Source: JAAYCB01 sp012744395
GTDB lineage: Bacteria; Planctomycetota; Planctomycetia; Pirellulales; Thermoguttaceae
Direction: 5' to 3'
Assembly (NCBI GenBank): GCA_028703175.1
Contig: JAQVNJ010000027.1
Span: 1-53,787 of the forward strand
DNA length: 53,787 nucleotides
The translations under genes and the position numbers were made by a program. Below are positions 8,362-17,801 of this stretch, piece after piece (position 1 is the first letter of the stretch; each line of letters starts with the position of its first letter). Under the pieces are notes generated by a model. That model did no database searches. It was not told the origin of the DNA and saw only the letters and a list, made by a program, of their open reading frames with translations.

Positions 8362-9693
8362 CTACATCGTCCACGGGCTTCTCTCCGCCCGGCTGCGCAT
8401 TGAATTGGCCTGGTCGTCGCCGATGAAGCAGTCGTGCTGCGGGTCCCATTTCAGTTTTCGCCCCAGGCGCAGGCAGATGTCGGAGACATTGCCGAGCGTG
8501 GTCGCATAGTGCCCCTGCTCGAGGGGGCAGACGGGCTGCTTCCGCGTCCGCATCGAACGGAAGAAATCCGCCGTGTGGGCCGTATAGGGATCGCCCCAGG
8601 ACGGGCTGGCGTGGAGGGGGGTATCCGTGTCCTTTAAGGTGATTTCGAGCAGCTTGGGGTCGCTGGCCTTGATGCCACCCCGATTGACGTGAACCCAGCC
8701 CTCCTCGCCGATGAACCGGCAGCCCTGCGGATGGGGGTTGCCCGAATTGCAGAAATTCATCACCAGCCCGCTCTCGTACTGCATTTGGACACGCCAGGAA
8801 ATCCAGGTGTCGGCCATGCCATTGTCGGGCAGCACGCCGCGGCCGGAGATTTCGAAGGGCTTTTCGAAGACTTCCGGCACGCCCCAGCCGGCGATGTCCA
8901 GATGATGGACGCCCCAGTTGGTGATGAACCCCGCGCAGTAATGCGAGATCATGTACAGGCCGAGCCATTCCACGCGCCGCGGATCGAAGGGCAGCAGCGG
9001 AGCGGGACCGCTCCACATGTCCCAGTCGAAACCTTCCGGCGGATCGCAGGGGGGGACGGCGGGAATCGCCGTTCCACCGGGGACCCCAACCTGGATCTCG
9101 GAAATCTTGCCCAGGTAGCCGTTTCTCGCCAGGTTGCAGGCCAGCCGGAACTTCGGATCGCTGCGCTGCTGCAAACCGACCTGGAAGATTGTTCCGTAGC
9201 GCTTGACCATCTGCTTCAATTTGACGCCCTGGGCGATCCACCGCGTCAAGGGTTTCTCGCCATAAATGTCCTTTCCGGCCTCGATCGCGCGGCTGTAGAG
9301 GCAACCGTGCCAATGATCGGGAATCGTCCCCCAGACCGCGTCGATGTCCTCGCGGGCGAGAATCTCGCGGAAGTCGCTGTAGAGCTTGCAGCCGCCGTAG
9401 GACGCTTTGCCCAGCCGCGTCGAATAGAACTGCTCGGTCATCTGCCGCGCGCTCTCACCCCGGTCGCGCCGCACGTCGGCAATCGCCACGACTTGATGAT
9501 CCGGCAGGGGGCGCATCGCGCTGAGCGAATGCCGCCCCCGGTTGCCGACGCCGAATACGCCAATCGTGATCCGTTCGCTGGGAGGGAGCTGCCCCTCCTT
9601 GCCGAGGACCGCGGCTGGAATGACCAGCGGACTGGCTGCCGAGGCGGCAAGCGTCCCCGCCAGGAAACCTCGCCGGGAAATGTTCTGGTTCAT
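8362..9693 (-). CDS. Tat-exported Gfo/Idh/MocA oxidoreductase
   Basis: A 443-residue protein. It opens with a twin-arginine signal (SRRGFLAG at residues 6-13 and a hydrophobic stretch), so it should be exported folded with its cofactor. The Rossmann glycine motif GVGNRG is at 48-53, and the family EKP motif, which supplies the catalytic Lys, is at 146-148. The C-terminal alpha/beta domain includes GVHHLDIAGW. Family members use NAD(P) to oxidise or reduce sugars and inositols, and exported ones carry the cofactor tightly bound. The frame is open further upstream, but the start at 9693 places the Tat signal at the N-terminus. A TIM-barrel isomerase gene lies directly upstream. Confidence 0.88.
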   Translation of the reverse strand: MNQNISRRGFLAGTLAASAASPLVIPAAVLGKEGQLPPSERITIGVFGVGNRGRHSLSAMRPLPDHQVVAIADVRRDRGESARQMTEQFYSTRLGKASYGGCKLYSDFREILAREDIDAVWGTIPDHWHGCLYSRAIEAGKDIYGEKPLTRWIAQGVKLKQMVKRYGTIFQVGLQQRSDPKFRLACNLARNGYLGKISEIQVGVPGGTAIPAVPPCDPPEGFDWDMWSGPAPLLPFDPRRVEWLGLYMISHYCAGFITNWGVHHLDIAGWGVPEVFEKPFEISGRGVLPDNGMADTWISWRVQMQYESGLVMNFCNSGNPHPQGCRFIGEEGWVHVNRGGIKASDPKLLEITLKDTDTPLHASPSWGDPYTAHTADFFRSMRTRKQPVCPLEQGHYATTLGNVSDICLRLGRKLKWDPQHDCFIGDDQANSMRSRAERSPWTM

Positions 9694-9782
9694 GGTTCGT
9701 CTCGTATGGTCCAAAGTGAGGGAGCCGTGCGGCGCCGGCAATTGCGGGCGACCCGGCCGCCGCGCGGCACATCGATCCGCGT

Positions 9783-10607
<825 letters not shown>

Positions 10608-10657
10608 GGGTCATTCCTTTTCTGTTCAGACTGAAGTGCAGGAGACTGTCGCGACGG

Positions 10658-11635
10658 TTATTCCTCGGCAATCGCAGCGCAGCGCAGCGCCAGCGGGTCG
10701 AATCGATAAGGATTCTCGCCCGCCGCCCAGGCCATGCCGCGCAACAGGAGCAGGCGGAAAAAAGGATCGTCGAACGTCCAGGTGTAGTGCCCGGGAACGC
10801 AGCCAAACACGCGCCCCTTGCCATGCGGGCAGGACCAGAATTGCGGTTGCGGAGCGACGTTCCTGTTGCGTCCCGGTTCCAGCGCCTCGCGGCTTGCCGC
10901 GAGGACCTCGATCCGCTCCGCCGGGCCCGGCGGCGTCGGCGGCCAGTAGGGCTCGTCGAGCCAACGGATCTGCGCCGGCAGCCCGCGGCAGACGGGGTGC
11001 TCCGGCATCGCGATCTCCAGGAGGAGCGATCCGTGGCGGTAGAACTGAAATCCTCCCACGCCAACGATCTCCGCCACCTCGGGCGAGGCCCGCGGCCGCG
11101 TCCAGGTGGCCGAGTGGATCAACACGAGCCCGCCGCCGCGGGCCAGGAACCTGCCGACCTCCTCCAGCCGGGAAGGGTTCCACGGCAGGTAACAGAAGGC
11201 GACGACCAGGTCGGCCGCCTCCCACTCCTCGGCGCTCGGCCAGGGATTGGCCCGGATCACGCGGACTCCGGGCGCCCCCGCGCCGACCGCCGGGTGGGGT
11301 CGGTCGGGGCCGAAGAGATTCGCCGCCCGTTCGTCCGAAGCCGCCTTGCCCCCGAGCAGCAGCGCCCAGCGCGCCTGCCAGCGGGGATAATCGTGCTCGT
11401 TCTCGCCGTGGTCCTTGGGGCCGGCCAAAAGGACGATCGTGAGGGGGCGGAGGGGCGTCCCCTCCGGCGGTCTTGCGTCCGCGGCGGCGGCGATCGCCCG
11501 CTCCGCATCGGCCCGCGTCGGCGGCGTCGGCGGCTCGGCGGCCGACAAGGCGGCCGACAAGGCGGCCGACGCCGCCAGCATCGCCGCCAACAGGCCGATC
11601 CGGCGCAACGCTCGAAGATGTCTTGGCTGGTACAT
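10658..11635 (-). CDS. Secreted ThuA-domain protein
   Basis: A 325-residue protein with a hydrophobic signal region (LLAAMLAASAALSAALSAAE) and a ThuA/trehalose-utilisation-like class I amidotransferase-type fold: IVLLAGPKDHGENEHDYPRW, DLVVAFCYLPW, GGGLVLIHSATW and GRVFGCVPGHYTWTFDD. ThuA proteins take part in disaccharide catabolism and in planctomycetes are usually found with Gfo/Idh/MocA genes, as here. A longer frame overlaps the upstream oxidoreductase gene, so I chose the start at 11635, which has an AGAGGA ribosome site and leaves a 14-base gap. The exact reaction is unknown. Confidence 0.8.
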   Translation of the reverse strand: MYQPRHLRALRRIGLLAAMLAASAALSAALSAAEPPTPPTRADAERAIAAAADARPPEGTPLRPLTIVLLAGPKDHGENEHDYPRWQARWALLLGGKAASDERAANLFGPDRPHPAVGAGAPGVRVIRANPWPSAEEWEAADLVVAFCYLPWNPSRLEEVGRFLARGGGLVLIHSATWTRPRASPEVAEIVGVGGFQFYRHGSLLLEIAMPEHPVCRGLPAQIRWLDEPYWPPTPPGPAERIEVLAASREALEPGRNRNVAPQPQFWSCPHGKGRVFGCVPGHYTWTFDDPFFRLLLLRGMAWAAGENPYRFDPLALRCAAIAEE

Positions 11636-11649
11636 GCCGTTGTCGTCCT

Positions 11650-12963
11650 CTAGACCTCCAGTTTCCAGGGAGCCCGGTACTTCTTGTGGACCAGGGCATT
11701 CGCCTCGGCGTCGTCCTGAACCACCTCGTTTTCCGCGTCCCAGTAGATCTTCCGGCCAACCCTCCAGGCGATGTTCATCAGGTGGCCGGGGATCGTCGCG
11801 CGATGGCCGACCTCGGCGTCCGCCGGCGGCTTCTTGCGGCTCCGCACGGATTCCAGGAAGACGTCCGCGTGATTGTCGCCCGTGCCGCGAACCGTCACGT
11901 GCTTGGACCGGTCCTCGATCGCGTTCTCGGGGCTGATCGTGTAGCCGCCGCGGTCGATGAACAGCGAAGCCTTGGTGCCGAAGAAGCACTTGCCGTGCGA
12001 GCGGTGCTCGCGCCGGCAGCCGCCGCGGAACGTGTACTGCATGAGGAATCCCTGCTTGGCGACCGGGCCGGGCGGATACTCCACGACCGCATCAAACGTA
12101 TCGGGATACTGGAGATTGTTCTCGGGGAAGCACATCATGCCGCCCATGGCCATCACGACCTTCGGCCGGTCGACCCCCATCGCCCAGTGGACGATGTCGT
12201 AGTGGTGCACCGCCCAATCGCACTGGAATGAGCCGGCGTAATCGAAGAACCAGTAGTCATGCAGGAAGTAGTTCGGATTGTAGGGCACCTTGGGCGCCGG
12301 GCCGAGCCAGAAATCCCAGTCGAGTCCGGGGGGCGGATCACAGTCGGGCGGGGATCCCCAGCCGGGATACTGGTTCTCGTAGTCCCAGACCTTGACCTCC
12401 GAGATCTCTCCCAACGCCCCCGAGCGGATGATCTCCACGGCCTGCTGGTAGTGCTGGCTGCTATGCTGCTGCGTGCCGGTCTGGACGATCCGCTCGTACT
12501 TCTTCGCCGCCTCGACGATCGCCCGGCCCTCGCCGATCGAATGGGCCAGCGGCTTCTCGAGGTACACGTCCTTGCCGGCCTGGCAGGCGTGGACCGTCGG
12601 CAGGGCGTGCCAGTGTTTGTTCGTGGCCACGATCACCGCCTGGATGTCGTTGATTTCCAGCAGCTTGCGATAGTCATGGAAGGCCTGGACGCGCGCGCCG
12701 CCGGCTTGCTCGCGGACGGCGGCCGTCCGCGGGTCGTTGACGTCGGCGACGGCCACGATCCGCACGCCCGGCAGTTTCTGGAACCGCGACAGCAAGTACC
12801 TGCCCCGCCCGCCGCAGCCAATCAAACCCACGTTGATCGTGTCGTTGGGGCCCGCGCCGTTGCTGGCGCCGGCCGCATAGGTCCGGCCGCCGGTCCAGGC
12901 GGCGGCAACCGCCGCAGTGGCCGTGGCGCCGAGAAAACTTCTCCGCGTTGTCGGATCGCTCAT
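11650..12963 (-). CDS. Tat-exported Gfo/Idh/MocA oxidoreductase
   Basis: A 437-residue protein with an N-terminal twin-arginine signal (TRRSFLGATA), the Rossmann motif GCGGRG at residues 49-54 and EKP at 136-138. The segment CDWAVHHYDIVHWAMG corresponds to the substrate-side domain. The C-terminal run NEVVQDDAEANALVHKKYRAPWKLEV is the usual ending of planctomycete members. An AGGAG ribosome site precedes the ATG. It heads a tight run with the ThuA gene and the TIM-barrel isomerase, which points to a shared sugar-oxidation route. The substrate cannot be read from sequence. Confidence 0.9.
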   Translation of the reverse strand: MSDPTTRRSFLGATATAAVAAAWTGGRTYAAGASNGAGPNDTINVGLIGCGGRGRYLLSRFQKLPGVRIVAVADVNDPRTAAVREQAGGARVQAFHDYRKLLEINDIQAVIVATNKHWHALPTVHACQAGKDVYLEKPLAHSIGEGRAIVEAAKKYERIVQTGTQQHSSQHYQQAVEIIRSGALGEISEVKVWDYENQYPGWGSPPDCDPPPGLDWDFWLGPAPKVPYNPNYFLHDYWFFDYAGSFQCDWAVHHYDIVHWAMGVDRPKVVMAMGGMMCFPENNLQYPDTFDAVVEYPPGPVAKQGFLMQYTFRGGCRREHRSHGKCFFGTKASLFIDRGGYTISPENAIEDRSKHVTVRGTGDNHADVFLESVRSRKKPPADAEVGHRATIPGHLMNIAWRVGRKIYWDAENEVVQDDAEANALVHKKYRAPWKLEV

Positions 12964-13039
12964 CGAAAGACTCCTGATGGTTCAGTACTGCAAGTAACGG
13001 CAGATCAATCCGCGCCGAACGCCGGCACGCCCGGCGGCC

Positions 13040-13507
13040 CTAGTTGCCCTCTCCCCCTTCCGACTTCAGATCGAACGCCAACGGGCCGGTGCTCGGACCG
13101 ATCTCCGCGGTCAACTCGGTCTTACTGTTGTACTTTTCGGGAATGAACATTTCAATCTCGTCAACCATCGCGGTCGGATCGTCGGCCCCCTCGCCGGCCT
13201 CGATCTGGCGGCCGGTCTTTCGCGAGGCCCGAATCATGATCTTGTACTTCCCGGCGACCGGCCCCTCCGCGGCGGTGAGCTGGAACTTGCCGGCCTGGAT
13301 CGGCCCGCCGACCGACGGCCCCGCGGTCCCTTCCTCCGGAATCAGGGCGATTGAGCCGGTTTCCAGCGGCGCCCCGTCGAATGTCACGGTTCCGCTGACC
13401 TCAACGCGATTCAACCCGTCGCTCTTGGCGCACCCGAGGATCCCCGCAACCACGGCGATCATGCAGGCGACGGCCCACGCTTTCGTCTGAATAGTCATGC
13501 TCATCAT
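13040..13507 (-). CDS. Carboxypeptidase-regulatory-like lipoprotein L1
   Basis: A 155-residue lipoprotein. The signal ends in a lipobox (GILGC, Cys26). The mature part is one small beta-sandwich of the transthyretin/carboxypeptidase regulatory-like type: VSGTVTFDGAPLETGSIALIP, then GKYKIMIRASRKTGRQIEAG, ending MVDEIEMFIPEKYNSKTELT. Such lipoproteins are abundant beside DUF1559 genes in planctomycetes; their role is unknown. It follows DUF1559 copy 1 on the same strand after 305 bases. Three nearby Met codons could serve as start; the first, at 13507, has the best ribosome site (AAGGAAGAAG). It is diverged from the two identical copies L2 and L3. Confidence 0.8.
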   Translation of the reverse strand: MMSMTIQTKAWAVACMIAVVAGILGCAKSDGLNRVEVSGTVTFDGAPLETGSIALIPEEGTAGPSVGGPIQAGKFQLTAAEGPVAGKYKIMIRASRKTGRQIEAGEGADDPTAMVDEIEMFIPEKYNSKTELTAEIGPSTGPLAFDLKSEGGEGN

Positions 13508-13812
13508 CTTCTTCCTTGCACAAAAAAGGTCGGATACCGAGGAATCGGGCGCCGCTGGCGGACCGAGCCGCAGATTCCGGCGCACCGCAACGCAAGCCGC
13601 CAACGGCAGGGCCGCCGAGAACCGGACGGGCCCACCCGCCCGGCTCCCGCGCCCCTGGAAGCGGCTCTTACTGGATGCTCCTGCCCGCGCGCGGCAGCGG
13701 CGTCTCCGCCCGCTGACCGCTCCGCCGGCAGACGGTCGCCCGTGCCGGCCCCGTTGATCCGGCGACGCCTCGTCAGGCGGGCGAGACGCCGCCGAACCAC
13801 CGGCGCTTACGA
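13508..13812. other. GC-rich spacer between DUF1559 copy 1 and lipoprotein L1
   Basis: A 305-base stretch between two minus-strand genes. It is very GC-rich and has no convincing ORF, promoter or repeat shared with the other spacers of the array. The open frame across it is a composition effect and lacks a signal or family resemblance. Confidence 0.5.
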
Positions 13813-14766
13813 TCACCACTGGCCGATGACCTCGTGGCCGAACACCGTGCCGAGCGCCTGCCACGTCTTCAATTCAATCGTGTCGGGGGCGAAGCGCACG
13901 GACCCGTCCATCATCAACACATGCACGCCTCCCGGATGGCGGCTGCGCGCCGACATCAGCACCTTGCGCGTCTTGTAATCGCTATAGGTGTAGGTGCAGG
14001 GCGCCTCGATATTTGTCTCCGGCGTGCCGTCCGGGCCCGCCACGCAGAGGCCGGTTCGCATCTCGTCGGGAATCCGCGTGTTCGGCGTGCGGTCGTGCTG
14101 GTAGATGTTCCCCTCGATGTAGCTCCAGCAGCCGCGGTAATCGTAGCCGCCGCGGACCTTGATGACCTCGGAGATTCCGGCGGTGTTGGAAGTTCCGTCG
14201 GTCAGGTCCGCCATCCTCAACGACTTCGACTGCTGGAACACGCCCGGCGTGTGGTTCGGGGGAAAGATATTCATCAGCGGGCCGAGCCCGGTGTTCGCGT
14301 TGTAATTGTTGCGGACGCGGGTCGCATTTCCAAACGCGCTCTCTCCATCCGAGGGGCACTGGAAGACGGGGAACGCCATCTTCATGATCGGGTCAGCGCC
14401 GCTGCCCCAGTCGGCGTTGAAGTTGACCTTGTCATGCGAGGCGCCCAGCTCGATGTAGGGGAAGAGGAATACAGGCCACACGAAGGCGTCGTTCAATGTG
14501 CCGGCGGCGAACACGGAAGATGAGCTAATCTTTTGCGTGAATGTCTGGGCTGGCGGAAAGCAACCAAGCGAATCGTGGTAGTTGTGCAATCCCAGCCCCA
14601 ATTGCTTCAGGTTGTTGCTGCACTGGCTGCGGCGGGCCGCCTCGCGAGCCGCCTGCACGGCCGGCAACAGCAAGGCGATCAAGATCCCGATGATGGCGAT
14701 CACCACGAGGAGTTCGACGAGCGTGAATCCGCGCGCCGGAGAAGAAATCCGAGTCCTGTGTTTCAT
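13813..14766 (-). CDS. DUF1559 pseudopilin-like protein, copy 1
   Basis: A 317-residue DUF1559 protein. The N-terminus is a type IV prepilin-like signal with cleavage expected after the Gly of ARGFTLVELL, followed by a hydrophobic helix (VVIAIIGILIALLLPAVQAA). The conserved block REAARRSQCSNNLKQLGLGLHNYHD comes next. The C-terminus holds the H-X9-DG motif (HPGGVHVLMMDG) followed by SVRF. The fold suggests a secreted pseudopilin or surface protein; no function is established. It is the most diverged of the five copies and is followed by lipoprotein L1. A promoter shared with copies 3-5 lies about 145 bases upstream. Confidence 0.9.
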   Translation of the reverse strand: MKHRTRISSPARGFTLVELLVVIAIIGILIALLLPAVQAAREAARRSQCSNNLKQLGLGLHNYHDSLGCFPPAQTFTQKISSSSVFAAGTLNDAFVWPVFLFPYIELGASHDKVNFNADWGSGADPIMKMAFPVFQCPSDGESAFGNATRVRNNYNANTGLGPLMNIFPPNHTPGVFQQSKSLRMADLTDGTSNTAGISEVIKVRGGYDYRGCWSYIEGNIYQHDRTPNTRIPDEMRTGLCVAGPDGTPETNIEAPCTYTYSDYKTRKVLMSARSRHPGGVHVLMMDGSVRFAPDTIELKTWQALGTVFGHEVIGQW

Positions 14767-14840
14767 TCGTGATACTCCCTAAAATACAAAGAAACCCAAT
14801 TCGACCTCCCCCCGTCGTCGCGCACGCCCACGCAGATCAA

Positions 14841-14875
14841 CAACGTACAGAGTGTGCAGCAACGTACAGAGTGTG
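14841..14875. repeat. 16-base direct repeat in the leader of DUF1559 copy 1
   Basis: CAACGTACAGAGTGTG occurs twice, at 14841-14856 and 14860-14875, separated by CAG. It lies between the promoter and the start codon, so it would be transcribed. It is absent from the leaders of the other four copies. Confidence 0.85.
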
Positions 14876-14909
14876 GTGGTTCAGAGGGGGAACCGGTCAA
14901 CAGCCCCCC

Positions 14910-14974
14910 ATTCTTGTTCGCTCACGGCGGGCCTGTCAATTTCAAATTGCGCAAAAAACATATCAAAATGCGCA
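14910..14974 (-). promoter_or_regulatory. Shared promoter and inverted repeat upstream of DUF1559 copy 1
   Basis: On the minus strand TTGACA (14934-14939) and AAGAAT (14910-14915) are 18 bases apart, a sigma-70-like arrangement. Just upstream are two inverted TTGCG/CGCAA-type half-sites (TTGCGCA at 14947-14953 and TGCGCA at 14969-14974 as read on the plus strand). The same parts in the same order precede copies 3 and 4, and in a looser form copy 5. Confidence 0.6.
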
Positions 14975-15126
14975 GGAAAAATGGCCGCCCGTCCAGCAGT
15001 TGGCGGCCCGATGCGGGGGCGCTGGACATCGGTGAGCGCGCTCTTCCGGTTGTAGAGCCCGGAAACCAAGACGATCGACGGATCGCGCGCGAGACCCGCC
15101 AGACCGAGGCCGCGGCGCGGGCGCGG

Positions 15127-16107
15127 TCAATATTCGCCGATCGGCGCTTCTCCCTCCACGAGCTCGGGCGAAGAAAGCGCTTGCCAAGTGTTCAGGGCGA
15201 TCGATTCGCTGATGAACCGCACGCTGCCGTCGCCGAGCAGCACGTTCACGCCGCCTGGATGGGAACTGCGGGCCGTGGCAATGTACTGGACGTTGTTGTA
15301 GGCCGTAAACCCGCCGATGCACGGCGCTTTCGGCGTCGTGAAGCACCACGCCTCGCGGATTTCATCGGGCACGAGGCTGTTCGGCGTGCGGTTGTGCTGG
15401 TACATGGGGCCCTCTCCATAATGCAGGATGCCGCGACCGTCGCGCTGGTCCTTCGGGCAGCGAATCTCGGAGAGCATCACGGTCTGGCTCGTGCCGTCCT
15501 TGATGTCGCTGAACTTGAGCCAACTGTTCATGTAGAACATCCCTCCCGGACGATCCATGTACGCGGGTTCCGTGTGGCCGGGGCCTTGGCGGAATTCGAT
15601 CGCCGGGCCGATCCCGTTGTTGGCGACATAGTTGCCGCGTGCGAAGTTGAGGCCGGCGTAGGTCGTGTTCGGTTGCGGATTGCTGTCGGAGGGGCAGAAG
15701 AACAGGGGCACGGAGAGATGATAGACATTCTTGCCGGCGACTTCGTAGAAGTTGGAATCCAGCTGCGTCCAGTCAATCTGCGCATCGAGGGCGGACTGTT
15801 CGATGAACGGATAGGTAAACGCCACCCAGGTGCATTCCTTCGGCGTCAGCGGCTTGCCCTTTGCGGTTCCGCTGTTCTCGCCCGAAGCGAGGCCGGGCGG
15901 GAACATCTGCTTCGTATCATGATGCAGGTGCATCGCCAGGCCGAGTTGCTTGAGGTTGTTCGTGCACTGGCTCCGCCGTGCCGCTTCGCGGGCCGCCTGC
16001 ACGGCCGGCAGCAGCAAGGCGATCAGAATGCCGATAATCGCGATCACCACCAGGAGTTCGACGAGCGTGAATCCGCGCGCCTTGAAAGAATGGATACCCT
16101 GTTTCAT
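15127..16107 (-). CDS. DUF1559 pseudopilin-like protein, copy 2
   Basis: A 326-residue DUF1559 protein with prepilin-like signal KARGFTLVELL, a hydrophobic helix, CTNNLKQLGLAMHLHHDTKQMFPPG and the H-X9-DG motif HPGGVNVLLGDGSVRF near the C-terminus. The N-terminal region and the first 40 bases of leader are nearly identical to copy 3. The frame is open another 51 codons upstream, but the GAGAGGA ribosome site and family N-terminus fix the start at 16107. Unlike the other copies, its promoter has lost the -35 box and inverted repeat, so it may depend on readthrough from lipoprotein L2 upstream. No lipoprotein gene follows it. Confidence 0.9.
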   Translation of the reverse strand: MKQGIHSFKARGFTLVELLVVIAIIGILIALLLPAVQAAREAARRSQCTNNLKQLGLAMHLHHDTKQMFPPGLASGENSGTAKGKPLTPKECTWVAFTYPFIEQSALDAQIDWTQLDSNFYEVAGKNVYHLSVPLFFCPSDSNPQPNTTYAGLNFARGNYVANNGIGPAIEFRQGPGHTEPAYMDRPGGMFYMNSWLKFSDIKDGTSQTVMLSEIRCPKDQRDGRGILHYGEGPMYQHNRTPNSLVPDEIREAWCFTTPKAPCIGGFTAYNNVQYIATARSSHPGGVNVLLGDGSVRFISESIALNTWQALSSPELVEGEAPIGEY

Positions 16108-16239
16108 CGTTCGATCCTCTCGAAAAAAGCTAAAGAAGACAATCGCAGCGAGAACCTGGAAGTCACACCCCCGGCGCCCGTCTTGAATAAAGATTCGCGG
16201 AAACAAGGCACCGCAGAACAGGAACAGAGGAAGGAATCT

Positions 16240-16270
16240 ATTCTGGTCGTTTTGCGCCACCCGCGCCAGT
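16240..16270 (-). promoter_or_regulatory. Truncated promoter of DUF1559 copy 2 (-35 lost)
   Basis: The -10 box CAGAAT (16240-16245) and flanking bases match copy 3. At the -35 position, however, the sequence is CTGGCG instead of TTGACR, and the match stops at the boundary with lipoprotein gene L2. The upstream inverted repeat is missing. This looks like a recombination scar. Confidence 0.65.
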
Positions 16271-16711
16271 CTACGGCGACTTCAGTTCGAAGTCGTGGGT
16301 CGCTTCCCCCGCGGCAATCTCCACGGTGAGCGTGCTCTTCTGGTTGTAGATCTCGGGGATGAACGAGACGATTTCGTCGACCATCGTTCCCTCCGGTTCG
16401 GGCGGGCCGGCTTCAATCTTCTTGCCGGTGCTCCGCGTGGCCGTGATCCGCACGATCTTCTTGCCCGGAGTCACCCCCGCCTCGCCGGCGAGGAGGTACT
16501 TGCCGCCCTCGATCGTCCCTCCCGCAACCGGGCCGACCCCGTCGGCCGGCTCGAAAGCGATCGACCCCCGCTCGACCGGTTCCCCGTCGAACGTGACCGT
16601 CCCCCGGACCGTGGCCAGATTGCTTCCGCCGCAGCCGACGCACATTCCCAACAAGCTCGCCGCCAGTCCAATCCCTGCCCAGCGGCCAACCTTCTGTCCA
16701 GCAAAGCGCAT
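16271..16711 (-). CDS. Carboxypeptidase-regulatory-like lipoprotein L2
   Basis: A 146-residue lipoprotein with lipobox CVGC (Cys27) and one beta-sandwich domain: VRGTVTFDGEPVERGSIAFEP, IRITATRSTGKKIEAG-like core, then MVDEIVSFIPEIYNQKSTLT. The protein and gene are identical to L3, though the DUF1559 genes around them have diverged clearly. It lies 115 bases after DUF1559 copy 3 and is probably translated from the same transcript using the AAGGAG site just before the ATG. Its stop codon abuts the broken promoter of copy 2. Surface or periplasmic anchoring beside a pseudopilin is inference; no biochemical role is known for the family. Confidence 0.85.
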   Translation of the reverse strand: MRFAGQKVGRWAGIGLAASLLGMCVGCGGSNLATVRGTVTFDGEPVERGSIAFEPADGVGPVAGGTIEGGKYLLAGEAGVTPGKKIVRITATRSTGKKIEAGPPEPEGTMVDEIVSFIPEIYNQKSTLTVEIAAGEATHDFELKSP

Positions 16712-16732
16712 TCCATCTCCTTGATTGATTGA
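16271..16732 (-). repeat. 462-base block identical to 18275-18736
   Basis: By eye, every base from the stop codon of L2 to 21 bases before its ATG matches the block holding L3. Downstream flanks are unrelated and upstream flanks are homologous but diverged, so identity stops sharply at both ends. Confidence 0.85.
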
Positions 16733-16826
16733 GGTACTGCGTCTGATAACGGCCCAACCGCTTACTCAGCACGATCGAAAGAGCGCTCGAAATTCCGCCA
16801 AGGCTTTCACCGCGGCCCGGGTGCGA

Positions 16827-17801
16827 TCAATAGTCCCCGATCGGCACTTCGTCCGCAACGCGCGCGGGCGAAGAAAGCGCTTGCCAGGTATTCAGGGCGA
16901 TCGTCTCGCCGATGAACCGCACGCTGCCGTCGGCGAGCAACACGTTGACGCCCCCCGGGTGGGAGCTGCGGGCCGTCATGATTAAGTTGCGGTTATCCCA
17001 GGCGGTGAAGGTGCCGATGCACGGCGCCTCCGGCGTCGTCAAGCAATACACCTCGCGGATTTCATCCGGCACGAGGCTGTTCGGCGTGCGGTTGTGGTGG
17101 TAGAGGGGGAGTTCCGGATAGTGCATCGTACCCCGGCCATCACGAGGGTCCTTGGGGCAGCGAATCTCGGAGAGCATCACCGTCTGGCTTGTGCCGTCCC
17201 TGATGTCGCTGAACTTGAGCCAGCTGTTCATGTAGAACATCCCTCCCGGACGCTCCATGTACGCGGGGGCCGTGTGGCCGGGACCGTCCCGGTGTTCGAT
17301 CGACGGACCGATCCCGTTGTTGGCGACATAGTTCGCCCGTGCGATCGCGGTGCCGATGCTCTTCGGCGGCGGAGACGTGTCGGAAGGGCAGAAGAACACG
17401 GGGACCTGGCGATCGAGAATGTTCTTGCCCGCAATTGCGTAGAAATCGCCGTCAACGGCCGTCCAGTCAATCAGCGCGTCGAGAGCGGATTGCTCAATAA
17501 ACGCAAAGGTGAATGCCGCCCAGGCGCATTGATGCGGCATCCGCGGTTTGTTGTTTGCAGTCCCGTCGGTCCTCCCTGAAGTCTCGCCGGGGGGGAACAT
17601 CTGCTTCGTATCATGGTGCAAGTGCATCGCCAGGCCGAGTTGCTTGAGGTTGTTCGTGCACTGGCTCCGCCGCGCCGCCTCGCGGGCGGCCTGAACGGCC
17701 GGCAGCAGCAGGGCGATCAAGATTCCGATGATCGCGATCACCACCAGGAGTTCGACGAGCGTGAATCCGCGCGCCTTGAAAGAATGGATACCCTGTTTCA
17801 T
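16827..17801 (-). CDS. DUF1559 pseudopilin-like protein, copy 3
   Basis: A 324-residue DUF1559 protein with prepilin-like signal KARGFTLVELL, the block REAARRSQCTNNLKQLGLAMHLHHD, a central DGTSQTVMLSEIRCPKDPRDGRG, the stretch HHNRTPNSLVPDEIREVYC and the terminal H-X9-DG motif HPGGVNVLLADGSVRF. Many of these blocks are shared with copies 2, 4 and 5, and the variable parts are the middle loops. The chosen start has a GAGAGGA ribosome site; a longer open frame upstream is untranslated leader. It forms a two-gene unit with lipoprotein L2 and has the complete shared promoter upstream. Confidence 0.9.
   Translation of the reverse strand: MKQGIHSFKARGFTLVELLVVIAIIGILIALLLPAVQAAREAARRSQCTNNLKQLGLAMHLHHDTKQMFPPGETSGRTDGTANNKPRMPHQCAWAAFTFAFIEQSALDALIDWTAVDGDFYAIAGKNILDRQVPVFFCPSDTSPPPKSIGTAIARANYVANNGIGPSIEHRDGPGHTAPAYMERPGGMFYMNSWLKFSDIRDGTSQTVMLSEIRCPKDPRDGRGTMHYPELPLYHHNRTPNSLVPDEIREVYCLTTPEAPCIGTFTAWDNRNLIMTARSSHPGGVNVLLADGSVRFIGETIALNTWQALSSPARVADEVPIGDY

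Larger units (their letters stand above)
14767..15126. other. Intergenic region with promoter and leader of DUF1559 copy 1
   Basis: A 360-base spacer. It holds the leader of copy 1 with a short direct repeat, the shared promoter and its upstream inverted repeat. Beyond these, up to the end of copy 2, I see nothing recognisable. Confidence 0.6.

Noticed and set aside
13508..13864. A longer N-terminus for lipoprotein L1
   Set aside because: The extra residues are Arg/Ala/Gly-rich with no similarity, overlap the end of DUF1559 copy 1, and precede a clear lipoprotein signal with a good ribosome site.
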